A DNA stretch of 64,000 nt from NCBI RefSeq assembly GCF_900102545.1, contig NZ_FNBN01000005.1, positions 310,001 through 374,000 on the forward strand, in the 5' to 3' direction. The position numbers and the translations under genes were made by a program. The DNA is from Chitinophaga filiformis. GTDB lineage: Bacteria; Bacteroidota; Bacteroidia; Chitinophagales; Chitinophagaceae. Numbering within the stretch: the first letter of the stretch is position 1; each line of letters begins with the position of its first letter. The notes beneath the pieces were generated by a model. That model was not told the DNA's origin and made no database searches. It saw only the letters and a program-made list of their open reading frames with translations. This document shows, piece by piece, positions 8,943 to 16,953 of this stretch.

Positions 8943-9758
8943 TCAACCCCGATGTGCATAGATGTTCAGCTGCTGGTCAAAACTGTGAAACTGTTTGTGC
9001 TTTAATAATGGGTATGGCACATTATCACTTGCTTCCTGTATATAATACATGAAGCCGGCGTTGTTGAGAATCTCCAGTATTTCTGTCAGATGAGAAGACT
9101 CCCTGATATCTCCATGATACTCTACAAAAAGATGCTGCACATTAGCCAGGTCATCTTTACAATCCTTCAGCACTTCATATTCTGCTCCTTCAATATCCAT
9201 TTTCAGGAAATCTACCTTCTGATGTAAAAAGCTGGCTAAGCGTGTACATGGAATATTGACAGTCTGCGTATCCGGTGTGTCTGACAGAGAAATCTTGCTG
9301 GCCTGTGAACCGGAAGCCTGGAAAGAGATATGTCCTTCTTTTGTCCAGACCGCCTGCTGCCGCACGCTTATATCATTCATGTCATAGCTTTCCACATTCT
9401 TTTGGAGAATGGCCAGATTATCTCCGTCCGGTTCAAATGCCAATACCTTCGCCTTAGGATAGAGCCATTTGAAATACAGAACGCTCAGGCCAATGTTGGC
9501 GCCACAATCAATAACATAAGGAGTATCTGTATCTGCTTTAAAGCGATAGATCTCGTTAGTGATTAACTCTTCATAGGAATGCATAAATTCCCATGCCCTC
9601 TTAAACCAGATCTGCCCGTTCTTATATGGTAGACTATTGATCTTGTTGTCAGGCAAGTGTTTTAGCCGTTTTTCCTGGAAAAAGCTTAGTTGGTTAGGCT
9701 TGCGTTGCGAGCGAAATTTCTTTCCCAGGCCTAAAAATAGATTCTGCACCACTCCCAT
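8943..9758 (-). CDS. FkbM family methyltransferase
   Basis: A 271-residue SAM-dependent methyltransferase of the FkbM family, which usually O-methylates sugars, lipids or natural products. SAM-binding motif I is VIDCGANIGLSVLYFK (about residues 75-90), followed by AFEPDGDNLAILQKN, and the family-typical DFLKMDIEGAEYEVL near residue 168, then HLFVEYHG. The first 60 basic residues have no signal peptide, so it is cytoplasmic. It stands alone, with no glycosyltransferase or polysaccharide genes nearby, so its substrate is unknown. The next genes encode surface proteins on the other strand. Confidence 0.9.
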   Translation of the reverse strand: MGVVQNLFLGLGKKFRSQRKPNQLSFFQEKRLKHLPDNKINSLPYKNGQIWFKRAWEFMHSYEELITNEIYRFKADTDTPYVIDCGANIGLSVLYFKWLYPKAKVLAFEPDGDNLAILQKNVESYDMNDISVRQQAVWTKEGHISFQASGSQASKISLSDTPDTQTVNIPCTRLASFLHQKVDFLKMDIEGAEYEVLKDCKDDLANVQHLFVEYHGDIRESSHLTEILEILNNAGFMYYIQEASDNVPYPLLKHKQFHSFDQQLNIYAHRG

Positions 9759-10328
9759 ATCTGAAGTATGATTTCCTTTTTATGTAAACAGATTTGCTAG
9801 AAGCATTAAAAATAGTGAATTGTTCAATCAGAACAGCAGAAACTTGCCTTGTTGCTGTGTCCGGATATCTTCAAAAAAAATATAACATGAACGTGGTATT
9901 TCAGAGCCAGTACTCTGCGATGAGAATGACGGCGATGCATTTTGTTTTTATATTTGCAAAAGAATTAAATGATAATCAATTAAATATAAAATGGTTGTGC
10001 CCGTCAAAATGATACGTTCATGTCATAAAAGTAATATTAATAATATTAGATATTTGCATTATACAAAATGGGACATCCACAGCAGGTGGTGCCAGACTCG
10101 TAAACGACAAGTGAACAACATCCAATCTTTCTTAACCAACCTTTTTTAACCAGTCTTCATTACTGTTAAAACCTGGCCCGGTGCAAACGGGGGTCTAGTC
10201 AGAATAGGTTTGCCTCAAAGCGGATAAACTATAATGGCTATATGCGCATGACAGGTGCGTGTTTTCGTTTGCAACAAATCATGGTAACATATTTATTAAC
10301 GGATATAAAATCTATCTATCCCTATACT
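9759..10328. other. AT-rich divergent intergenic region
   Basis: About 570 bases separate the FkbM gene from the divergent surface-protein gene. It contains a perfect TAnnTTTG -7 core (TATATTTG, 9949-9956) on the plus strand, without a clear TTG at the right distance. Open frames inside lack codon structure. I see no RNA gene or repeat. Confidence 0.4.
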
Positions 10329-12149
10329 ATGAAATCAGTTTTACGCAACACTTCACGCACAATTCTCTTAGCTGGAGGTCTGACCCTTGCAGCTACAGCA
10401 GTTCAGGCACAGATGAAGATCGGTGATAATCCTTCACAGATCACGAAATCAGCTATCCTGGAGCTGAGCAGCAACAAACAGGGTCTCTTGCTGCCAAGAG
10501 TTCCAAACTTCACAGCTATCGACGCCGCTATCGGAACTGATGCTGTGGACGGTATGATCGTATACCTGGCCAGCGGTACCACTACTGAGGGCGTATACAT
10601 GAGAAAGGGAGGCGCCTGGGTAAAGATTGCCAGCACAGCTGACGCTCTGGCCAACTGGAGCCTGAAAGGAAATACAGGTACTACAGCTGCTGATTACCTC
10701 GGTACTGCTGATGCAAATCCGCTTTCTATCCGTACAAACGGTGTTGAAGCGATTGGTATACAGGCCGACAGACAGTTGAAATTTTCAACTGTAAACCAGG
10801 ATAATACCCTGCTGGATGTAATGATGTTAAGCGGTACAGGCATCGTTTCGAAAAGGACATTACCACAGACTGCCTTCAAAGCGCTGGCAGCTAATATCTT
10901 CGCTAATGCTGATTCTGCACATGCATCTTTCAACATTAGTGAAAACACTACCACCGGAGAAATTACAGTAAATGCGCCTATTATGGCTCCTACTGCTACT
11001 GCTGCCTATGGTTTCATGAAAAAATCTGACTGGGATAAATTACAGGCCCTGTCAAGCGGTACCAACCTGTCTATCGCCGACTTCATCACAGCGATCGCTG
11101 CTGGCCAGGAAAACAGAGGTGGTCGTATCACTTACGATCCGCTTACTGCCAGCTACAAACTGGAACTGACTGCAGCCAGCGCTACTCTGGCGGGTATCGT
11201 AACCACTGGTGCACAGACCTTTGGTGGCGATAAGACCTTCAACGGTGCTGTAAATGTGGGTACTACATTAGGTGTAACCGGTGCTGCTACGCTGGGTAAC
11301 ACATTAGCTGTAACCGGCAACACTACACTGAATGGTGCTACTACAGTTAACAATACACTCGGTGTAACCGGTGCTGCTACACTGGGTAATGATCTCAGTG
11401 TAACTGGTGCTACCACATTGAATACACTGGCAGTGTCCAATGGTACTACACTCAATGGCACACTGACACTGAACAGTGTGGCAAATGCTGCTACTGCTGC
11501 ATCTTATGATGTGCTGGTACGTGAAGGAAGCACTGTTACAAAGAGACCATTCGACCTGGATGCAATCGCAAAAGCGATCCGTACTATCCAGGCAGGTGCT
11601 GGTACTACCAGCAATGTGAATGTAGCTTTCAAAACAGACAGCGCTGGTGCAAACTTCGACATACAGGCAACTGCTAACGATGTTACTTTCAACCTGCCTA
11701 ACGCAAGTGCTGTAGATGCTTCACACACTACAGCTCAACGAGGTGTGGTATCTACCGCCACTCAGAGCTTCGCTGGTAACAAGAGCTTCGCTGCGGCTGT
11801 TGCTGTAGGTAAGACAGCTCCGGCCAACTCAACCCTGGAGGTGAATGGTTCTGTACAGATGAGAATTACAAAGACCACTACTTCATACGCTATCAACGAT
11901 ACTGACAACACAGTACTGGCAGATGCTACCAGCGGTGCACTGACCATCACACTGCCTACTCCTTCTGCTGCTATTGCCGGTCGTATTTACACAATCAAGA
12001 AGATCGGTACCGGCGATATCAATAACGCAGTTACTGTACAGCCAAGCGCTGGTACTATTGAAGGCGGCGCCAACTACATGATCTACAATGACTGGACCTT
12101 CATTACTATCCAGACTGATGGTGTGAACTGGTACATTATCAGAAAATAA
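10329..12149 (+). CDS. Exported fibre-like surface protein with short TLG/VTGA repeats
   Basis: A 606-residue secreted protein. A signal peptide covers residues 1-27 (ending AVQA). Next comes a module beginning KIGDNPSQITKSAILEL and ending QGLLLPRV, like the N-terminal module often found in Bacteroidota fibre or tail-like proteins. The middle (about residues 300-390) is a run of degenerate 12-15-residue repeats of the form LGVTGAATLGNTL / TTLNGATTVNN, typical of a beta-solenoid stalk. The C-terminus (about 530-606) has a GRIYTIKKIGTG module shared with the gene at 14060. I chose the ATG at 10329 because it gives a clean signal peptide; an upstream in-frame start at 10242 would bury it. No S74 autoprotease domain is seen. 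Composition is rich in Thr, Ala, Gly and Asn. Its exact function is unknown; adhesion or surface layer is a guess. Confidence 0.85.
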   Translation: MKSVLRNTSRTILLAGGLTLAATAVQAQMKIGDNPSQITKSAILELSSNKQGLLLPRVPNFTAIDAAIGTDAVDGMIVYLASGTTTEGVYMRKGGAWVKIASTADALANWSLKGNTGTTAADYLGTADANPLSIRTNGVEAIGIQADRQLKFSTVNQDNTLLDVMMLSGTGIVSKRTLPQTAFKALAANIFANADSAHASFNISENTTTGEITVNAPIMAPTATAAYGFMKKSDWDKLQALSSGTNLSIADFITAIAAGQENRGGRITYDPLTASYKLELTAASATLAGIVTTGAQTFGGDKTFNGAVNVGTTLGVTGAATLGNTLAVTGNTTLNGATTVNNTLGVTGAATLGNDLSVTGATTLNTLAVSNGTTLNGTLTLNSVANAATAASYDVLVREGSTVTKRPFDLDAIAKAIRTIQAGAGTTSNVNVAFKTDSAGANFDIQATANDVTFNLPNASAVDASHTTAQRGVVSTATQSFAGNKSFAAAVAVGKTAPANSTLEVNGSVQMRITKTTTSYAINDTDNTVLADATSGALTITLPTPSAAIAGRIYTIKKIGTGDINNAVTVQPSAGTIEGGANYMIYNDWTFITIQTDGVNWYIIRK

Positions 12150-12160
12150 AAAATACTACA

Positions 12161-12199
12161 TAACAGGAGCAGTAATCGACTGCTCCTGTTAGTTTTTTT
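12161..12199 (+). terminator. Intrinsic terminator
   Basis: Perfect 13-bp hairpin TAACAGGAGCAGT-AATCG-ACTGCTCCTGTTA at 12161-12191 followed by GTTTTTTTA. It ends transcription after the first surface-protein gene. Confidence 0.9.
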
Positions 12200-12377
12200 A
12201 TTGCTGAATTCTCCCGGGACCCGCAAGATCTCTACAATCAATACTATAACGGTCCGGAACCTTGCTTAATTCCGGAACCTTAATATCTGTGCCGTAGCGC
12301 CTGCAGACCATGATGCGCTGCCGTTGCTACGGATATAATGGCTGGTGAGGTTGAAATTAAAAGGCATAATACCCTGC

Positions 12378-13946
12378 ATGAAGAGATATTTACTCATATT
12401 ATGTTTAGTGGTTCTTTCTATAAATACTATAGCTCAGAACGCAGCATACATTCCTCCAGACGGCAAGGTGTGGAGCTTTGGTAATGTCGCCTTTTTCGGA
12501 GATGTTACCAATGACGGTATGCTGGGATCCAGTCCCGCTTCTGTGCTTTATTTTCTGGGTAAACAGTGGACGAATAGTTATTCTGCTTTATTGTCTGATG
12601 AAAGCTCTTCCGGCCTTAATGGTACCGGGGGAATTTTTCGTTTTATGAGTAAAAGCGGCCAGCAGATCATTGCCGGCGGCTATAATGTGGCTTCGAAGAC
12701 GGGCGCCAGCTTCCCCAACCTGGAAATTAACAATGCCAACGGTGTTGTGCTTGCGGACCTGCACGACCTGCATATAAGAAATACACTACAGTTAACCAAC
12801 GGTCATGTATTCCTGAATGGATGGAACCTGATGGTTGGGACTGATAATCCGGGCTCTATTACGGGGTATAGTGATCAACGTTTCATTGTTACCGGAACTG
12901 AAACAGCAGGTGGTTTCCTTTATCGTGCAAAACTGAGCAGCAGCGCAGGACAGGTAGTGTTTCCAGTAGGTACCAGCGCCACAAACTATGCACCTGCCGG
13001 TGTACGCTATGAAGGCTCTCCGGAAGATTTTAAAGCCAGGGTTTTTGACAGCGTATTCCTGCGCGCTATAACAGGCAGGACGCTTTATGACAGCGTGGTA
13101 TATAAAACCTGGAACCTTGGACAGGAAGGGAACGGTACAGGATTGACAAGTGTTGCGCTGCAGCACATGGATGCTGATGAAGCGCCGGAATACAGTGTAA
13201 ACCGTAGCAGCAGCTATATCAGCCGTTTTATAGATACTGACTGGGAATTACGTAGAGCCGTAAATGATGGTATGGCGCCTGGCACACTGACCACACAGCC
13301 CATGCTACAGAGCGCGACAATGCACTCCCGTGGTTTTGCCGGCATTGGCATGAACATGTACTTTGCCAAGCTGACCTCCCTGTCGTATAGTTATCTGCCG
13401 GCGGATATTATTCACTTTAACGCTTACCGTGTAAGTTATTCACTGGTCGACCTTGTATGGACAACCAGCCGCGAAACTAACAACGCTGTATTTGAAATAG
13501 AGCGGATGCTGGATAACGAAACAGCGTTTAAGAAGATTGCTACTGTACCAACAAAAGCGCCAGGTGGTTACAGTACAACCCGTCTTGACTACTATTATCA
13601 GGATACCAACGATTATGATGGATGGAGCTATTACCGCATCAAGGCGGTATCAGCTACCGGAAAGTATGTATACACAGACGTAAGAGAAGTAGGACCGCTG
13701 ATCCAGGCTACTGTATTCCCGAACCCGAACTATGGCGACTTTAAGGTAACTGTTCGAGGTATTAAGACACCGCTGATCGTACAGGTATTTGATACATGGG
13801 GTCAACAGGTACGCAGACTGGAAATGGTCGGTCAGAGTGAGGTAAACATCAGGGATATGCCTACCGGTACTTACTTCCTTGTATTAACACATAAAGAGAC
13901 GAAGAAACAGGCTTATGTCTGCAAAGTAGTCGTAATAGATCATTGA
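12378..13946 (+). CDS. T9SS type A sorting-domain surface protein
   Basis: A 522-residue exported protein. The signal peptide is MKRYLLILCLVVLS through IAQ at residue about 20. The last 80 residues match the type A C-terminal sorting domain of the type IX secretion system: VFPNPNYGDFKVTVRG, then VQVFDTWGQQVRRLEM, then a MPTGTYFLVL hairpin and a final VCKVVVI strand. The body has no recognised catalytic motif; residues about 340-430 look like a fibronectin-type beta domain (VDLVWTTSRETNNAVFEIER). The start is the ATG at 12378; an in-frame GTG at 12345 is less likely. It sits between two fibre-like genes, and the SprE/PorW homologue at 39135 shows that the secretion route is present. Confidence 0.88.
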   Translation: MKRYLLILCLVVLSINTIAQNAAYIPPDGKVWSFGNVAFFGDVTNDGMLGSSPASVLYFLGKQWTNSYSALLSDESSSGLNGTGGIFRFMSKSGQQIIAGGYNVASKTGASFPNLEINNANGVVLADLHDLHIRNTLQLTNGHVFLNGWNLMVGTDNPGSITGYSDQRFIVTGTETAGGFLYRAKLSSSAGQVVFPVGTSATNYAPAGVRYEGSPEDFKARVFDSVFLRAITGRTLYDSVVYKTWNLGQEGNGTGLTSVALQHMDADEAPEYSVNRSSSYISRFIDTDWELRRAVNDGMAPGTLTTQPMLQSATMHSRGFAGIGMNMYFAKLTSLSYSYLPADIIHFNAYRVSYSLVDLVWTTSRETNNAVFEIERMLDNETAFKKIATVPTKAPGGYSTTRLDYYYQDTNDYDGWSYYRIKAVSATGKYVYTDVREVGPLIQATVFPNPNYGDFKVTVRGIKTPLIVQVFDTWGQQVRRLEMVGQSEVNIRDMPTGTYFLVLTHKETKKQAYVCKVVVIDH

Positions 13947-13993
13947 TACCTATGATTTATCTGTCAACAGATAAAGACATTATATAAAACATT

Positions 13994-14040
13994 GCAGGAA
14001 GTACACAGGTAATACTGCCTGTGTCTTTCCTGTTCTATTT
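13994..14040 (+). terminator. Probable intrinsic terminator between surface genes
   Basis: Imperfect hairpin with arms GCAGGAAGTACACAGG and CCTGTGTCTTTCCTG (two mismatches) followed by TTCTATTT. It overlaps the leader of the next gene. Confidence 0.5.
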
Positions 14041-14059
14041 CAGGAAATTGTTCAGAAAT

Positions 14060-15739
14060 ATGAAGAAGATATTAACGCTATTATTCCTTTCGGTGACCAC
14101 ATTGTCTTATGCACAGCAGCTGAAGCTGGGGAATAATCCCAGTGTGATAAAGAAATCGGCATTGCTGGAACTGGAAAGTGGCTCACAGGGATTGTTACTG
14201 CCGCGTATCAGCGACACAACATCGACAACAATTAAAAGTTCACCCGATGGAATGCTGATATATCTGACGCTCAATAATAGTTTAACTGTACGTTCACTGG
14301 GGGCATGGCAAAGTCTGGGTAGTCCTACCTTTACACTGACTGGAGATGTTACCGGAACAGGTACGGGCACCGTAGCAAGTACGATCAGTAATCAGGCTGT
14401 GACTTTTGCAAAAATGCAGAATATCAATACACAGAAACTGTTAGGAAGGTATACGGCAGGTCTGGGTAGCACACAGGAAGTATCCCTGGATAATAGTCTT
14501 AAGTTCAATGCGGGAGGTACTTTGTATGCAGACAGCTCCCTTGCAATCTGGAATGCGTCCAAACTGGTTGGATTGAGAGTGTCAAGCAAAGCGCCTGCAA
14601 ACGGGGAGGTATTGAAATGGAATGGTACAGCGTGGGAATCAAATACGGATAATGGTGGTAGTTCCAGCCTTACGCTGACCGGAGATGTTACCGGAACAGG
14701 TACCGGTACGGTAGCAAGTACTATCAGTAATCAGGCCGTGACCTTTGCAAAAATGCAGAACATCAATACCCAGAAATTGCTGGGAAGATATACAGCAGGC
14801 GCCGGCAGTCCGCAGGAAGTAGCCCTCGATAACAGCCTTAAACTGAACACGGGAGGTACGCTGTATGCAGACAGTTCGCTGGCTATCTGGAACGCTTCCA
14901 AACTGGTGGGCCTGAGGGTATCCAGCAAAACACCTACAAGTGGTGAAGTTCTGAAATGGAATGGTACTGCCTGGGAGACAAATACGGATAATGATGGTGG
15001 TGCTACCTATGGTACATTGGCTGACAATGATATCGGTAATGCAGACGTGGCAGGGTCTACCACACGTATGAAAATATGGGCCAGTCCTGTGACCGGGGTA
15101 GTTACCAATGGTCCGGCTGGTACGACTGCTTATGCATGGAGTACAATGGCCTTTAAGGGAAATAACGGCGGATTTACTACTCAGTTATATTTCGATAAGA
15201 ATACACTGGCGCTGAAAGAGTGGACGGGTATTACTGCTCCGCTGGGAACGACCGCTATCAATGGCTGGTACAAGGCGATTATGACTAATGGTAATAACAC
15301 TATTACCAATGGATCAATCATATTTGGCAGCGTGACCAGCGATGCTTCTTCAGAGGTAGGACAAGACAATGCCAATTTCTTCTGGGATGATACGAACAAC
15401 CGTTTGGGGGTTAAGACAAATGCTCCCACCTCCACAGCGATGGTGAACGGAAGTTTCAGTCTGCCGATCCGTGGTGTTACCAGCAGTACAACATTAACCG
15501 AAAGCGATTATACTGTTGTAAAAACCAGCGGTGCAAATATTACAATAACGTTACCGGCTGCCAATACCTGTAAAGGCAGGATATATGTCTTTAAAAAGCC
15601 TAACAATGGTACGGTTACAATTGACACAAATGGCGGCCAGATCGACGCAGCAGCGTCTGTATCCTTAACAAGTTCTTCGAGGATTTCATATACCATCCAG
15701 TCAGATGGAAGTAACTGGTGGATCATTGCCGGTATATAA
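14060..15739 (+). CDS. Exported fibre-like surface protein with a 113-residue tandem duplication
   Basis: A 559-residue secreted protein. The signal peptide covers residues 1-18 (ending SYA). It shares with the gene at 10329 an N-terminal module (KLGNNPSVIKKSALLEL to QGLLLPRI) and a C-terminal module (GRIYVFKKPNNG, then a YTIQSDGSNWWII strand). Between them lies an almost exact 113-residue tandem duplication (DNA 14333-14671 and 14672-15010), each copy starting TLTGDVTGTGTGTVAST and ending in EVLKWNGTAWE. I chose the ATG at 14060 for the signal peptide; an upstream in-frame start at 14021 is unlikely. No catalytic motif is seen. Probably a surface fibre or adhesin; no C-terminal T9SS domain is recognised, so its export route past the outer membrane is unknown. 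Confidence 0.85.
   Translation: MKKILTLLFLSVTTLSYAQQLKLGNNPSVIKKSALLELESGSQGLLLPRISDTTSTTIKSSPDGMLIYLTLNNSLTVRSLGAWQSLGSPTFTLTGDVTGTGTGTVASTISNQAVTFAKMQNINTQKLLGRYTAGLGSTQEVSLDNSLKFNAGGTLYADSSLAIWNASKLVGLRVSSKAPANGEVLKWNGTAWESNTDNGGSSSLTLTGDVTGTGTGTVASTISNQAVTFAKMQNINTQKLLGRYTAGAGSPQEVALDNSLKLNTGGTLYADSSLAIWNASKLVGLRVSSKTPTSGEVLKWNGTAWETNTDNDGGATYGTLADNDIGNADVAGSTTRMKIWASPVTGVVTNGPAGTTAYAWSTMAFKGNNGGFTTQLYFDKNTLALKEWTGITAPLGTTAINGWYKAIMTNGNNTITNGSIIFGSVTSDASSEVGQDNANFFWDDTNNRLGVKTNAPTSTAMVNGSFSLPIRGVTSSTTLTESDYTVVKTSGANITITLPAANTCKGRIYVFKKPNNGTVTIDTNGGQIDAAASVSLTSSSRISYTIQSDGSNWWIIAGI
14333..15010 (+). repeat. Two 339-bp tandem repeats inside the surface-protein gene
   Basis: Copies at 14333-14671 and 14672-15010 are exactly 339 bp apart and encode 113-residue units that differ at only about 10 residues. 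Synonymous differences are common, so the duplication is not very recent, or the two copies are kept similar by selection. Confidence 0.9.
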
Positions 15740-15820
15740 CCGGCAATCTTGTTCCATTTTTCCAAAATTCTTTTAACTTTACACCGTCTATTCATCTCAT
15801 AGTTATTTAATTACAGGGTT

Positions 15821-16510
15821 TTGAAGAAAATTATTATTACAATAGATGGTTATTCCTCATGTGGAAAGAGCACGCTGGCTAAACAACTGGCTGCGGAGCT
15901 GGACTATGTGTATATAGACAGTGGAGCCATGTATCGTGCGATAACCCTGTATTTTATACAAAACCGGGTAGACTGGACCGATCATGAGGCTGTAAAGGCG
16001 GCCCTGCATGATATTCACCTGGAGTTCGAATTCAATCCCCTCAACGAGGCGTCTGAAATCACGCTGAACGGGGAGAATGTGGAACACATGATCCGGGAGA
16101 TGCTGGTGGCTGAAAAAGTGAGTGAAGTAGCCGCAGTAAAAGAAGTACGTGAATTTGCTGTAGCACAGCAACAGAAAATGGGCGTTAGAAAAGGGATTGT
16201 GATGGATGGCCGTGATATCGGAACTACTGTATTCCCGCATGCTGAACTGAAGATATTCATGACCGCGGATACCGCTATCCGCGTAGAACGCCGGTTCAAG
16301 GAGTTATATGCCAAAAATAAAAATATCAGTATCCACGAAGTGAAAGAAAATCTGGAACTGAGAGATTATATCGACACTAACCGGGAGATCAGCCCTTTAC
16401 GGAAAGCCGAAGATGCTATTATCCTGGATAATAGTCAGTTAACACCTGATGAACAGTTGAAGCTGGTACTGCAATGGGTGGACGATGCGGTGCTTGTGCA
16501 GTCTTCCTGA
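15821..16510 (+). CDS. cmk: (d)CMP kinase
   Basis: A 229-residue cytidylate kinase that phosphorylates CMP and dCMP with ATP in pyrimidine nucleotide salvage. The P-loop GYSSCGKST is at residues 10-18, the CMP-binding region contains YIDSGAMYRAIT, and the conserved MDGRDIGTTVFP motif lies near residue 127-138, with the lid arginines in VERRFKE. The start is a TTG at 15821: no in-frame ATG exists before residue 37, which would remove the P-loop. A 14-base-distant AT-rich upstream region precedes it, with no strong Shine-Dalgarno. It follows the surface-protein gene by 80 bases but is probably independent. Confidence 0.96.
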   Translation: MKKIIITIDGYSSCGKSTLAKQLAAELDYVYIDSGAMYRAITLYFIQNRVDWTDHEAVKAALHDIHLEFEFNPLNEASEITLNGENVEHMIREMLVAEKVSEVAAVKEVREFAVAQQQKMGVRKGIVMDGRDIGTTVFPHAELKIFMTADTAIRVERRFKELYAKNKNISIHEVKENLELRDYIDTNREISPLRKAEDAIILDNSQLTPDEQLKLVLQWVDDAVLVQSS

Positions 16511-16953
16511 ATTTATTTTTAGTTTTAAGAAATCCTTGTTAAATTTGTTATGTTCCCGGTACAAACCAGGAAGAAACCCATAGATAATTTTCCACATCCT
16601 CTAGAATTTCCTGCATTTTTTATTTAATGGTATTGTATTGACGGTTCATTTGATGTACCGGTAAATACTAAGCATATTATTTTCCCAACGTGGTCAAGAG
16701 AAGTCATAAGGGATCAGCAATGATCTTTTTAGAACTATATCCAACAGACCTGTTGCTATTAACCGTGAAGCTAGTAATTACATATATATCCAGGCTTTGT
16801 GGGCTGATATTTATTAAACTTAATGTGGTGCAGGGCGGGGATGCCTGCCTTGTTCCATATTTTCAGTAGGTGTATTCGGTTAATAGGAAGAAGGGGCGAA
16901 TTCTTTCGCCCTTTCGCTTTTTTAATTAACTTGTGGTATTACCTCGGCTGTGC
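16511..16953 (+). other. Intergenic region, possible non-coding transcript
   Basis: About 440 bases have no credible ORF. A perfect -7 core TAAATTTG lies at 16540-16547, and a terminator hairpin at 16891-16914 ends it, with a GC-rich hairpin (GCAGG ... CCTGC) near 16830. A transcript of roughly 350 bases fits these borders, but the -33 TTG is missing. I do not recognise a known RNA family. Confidence 0.35.
16891..16922 (+). terminator. Intrinsic terminator
   Basis: Hairpin AAGGGGCGAA-TTCT-TTCGCCCTTT (one G-T pair) followed by CGCTTTTTT. It lies nearly 400 bases after cmk and just before the sensor kinase. Confidence 0.7.

Noticed and set aside
9794..10012. 72-codon frame upstream of the surface-protein gene
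   Set aside because: Begins with TTG, lies in AT-rich intergenic DNA, has no family resemblance and overlaps a likely promoter region.
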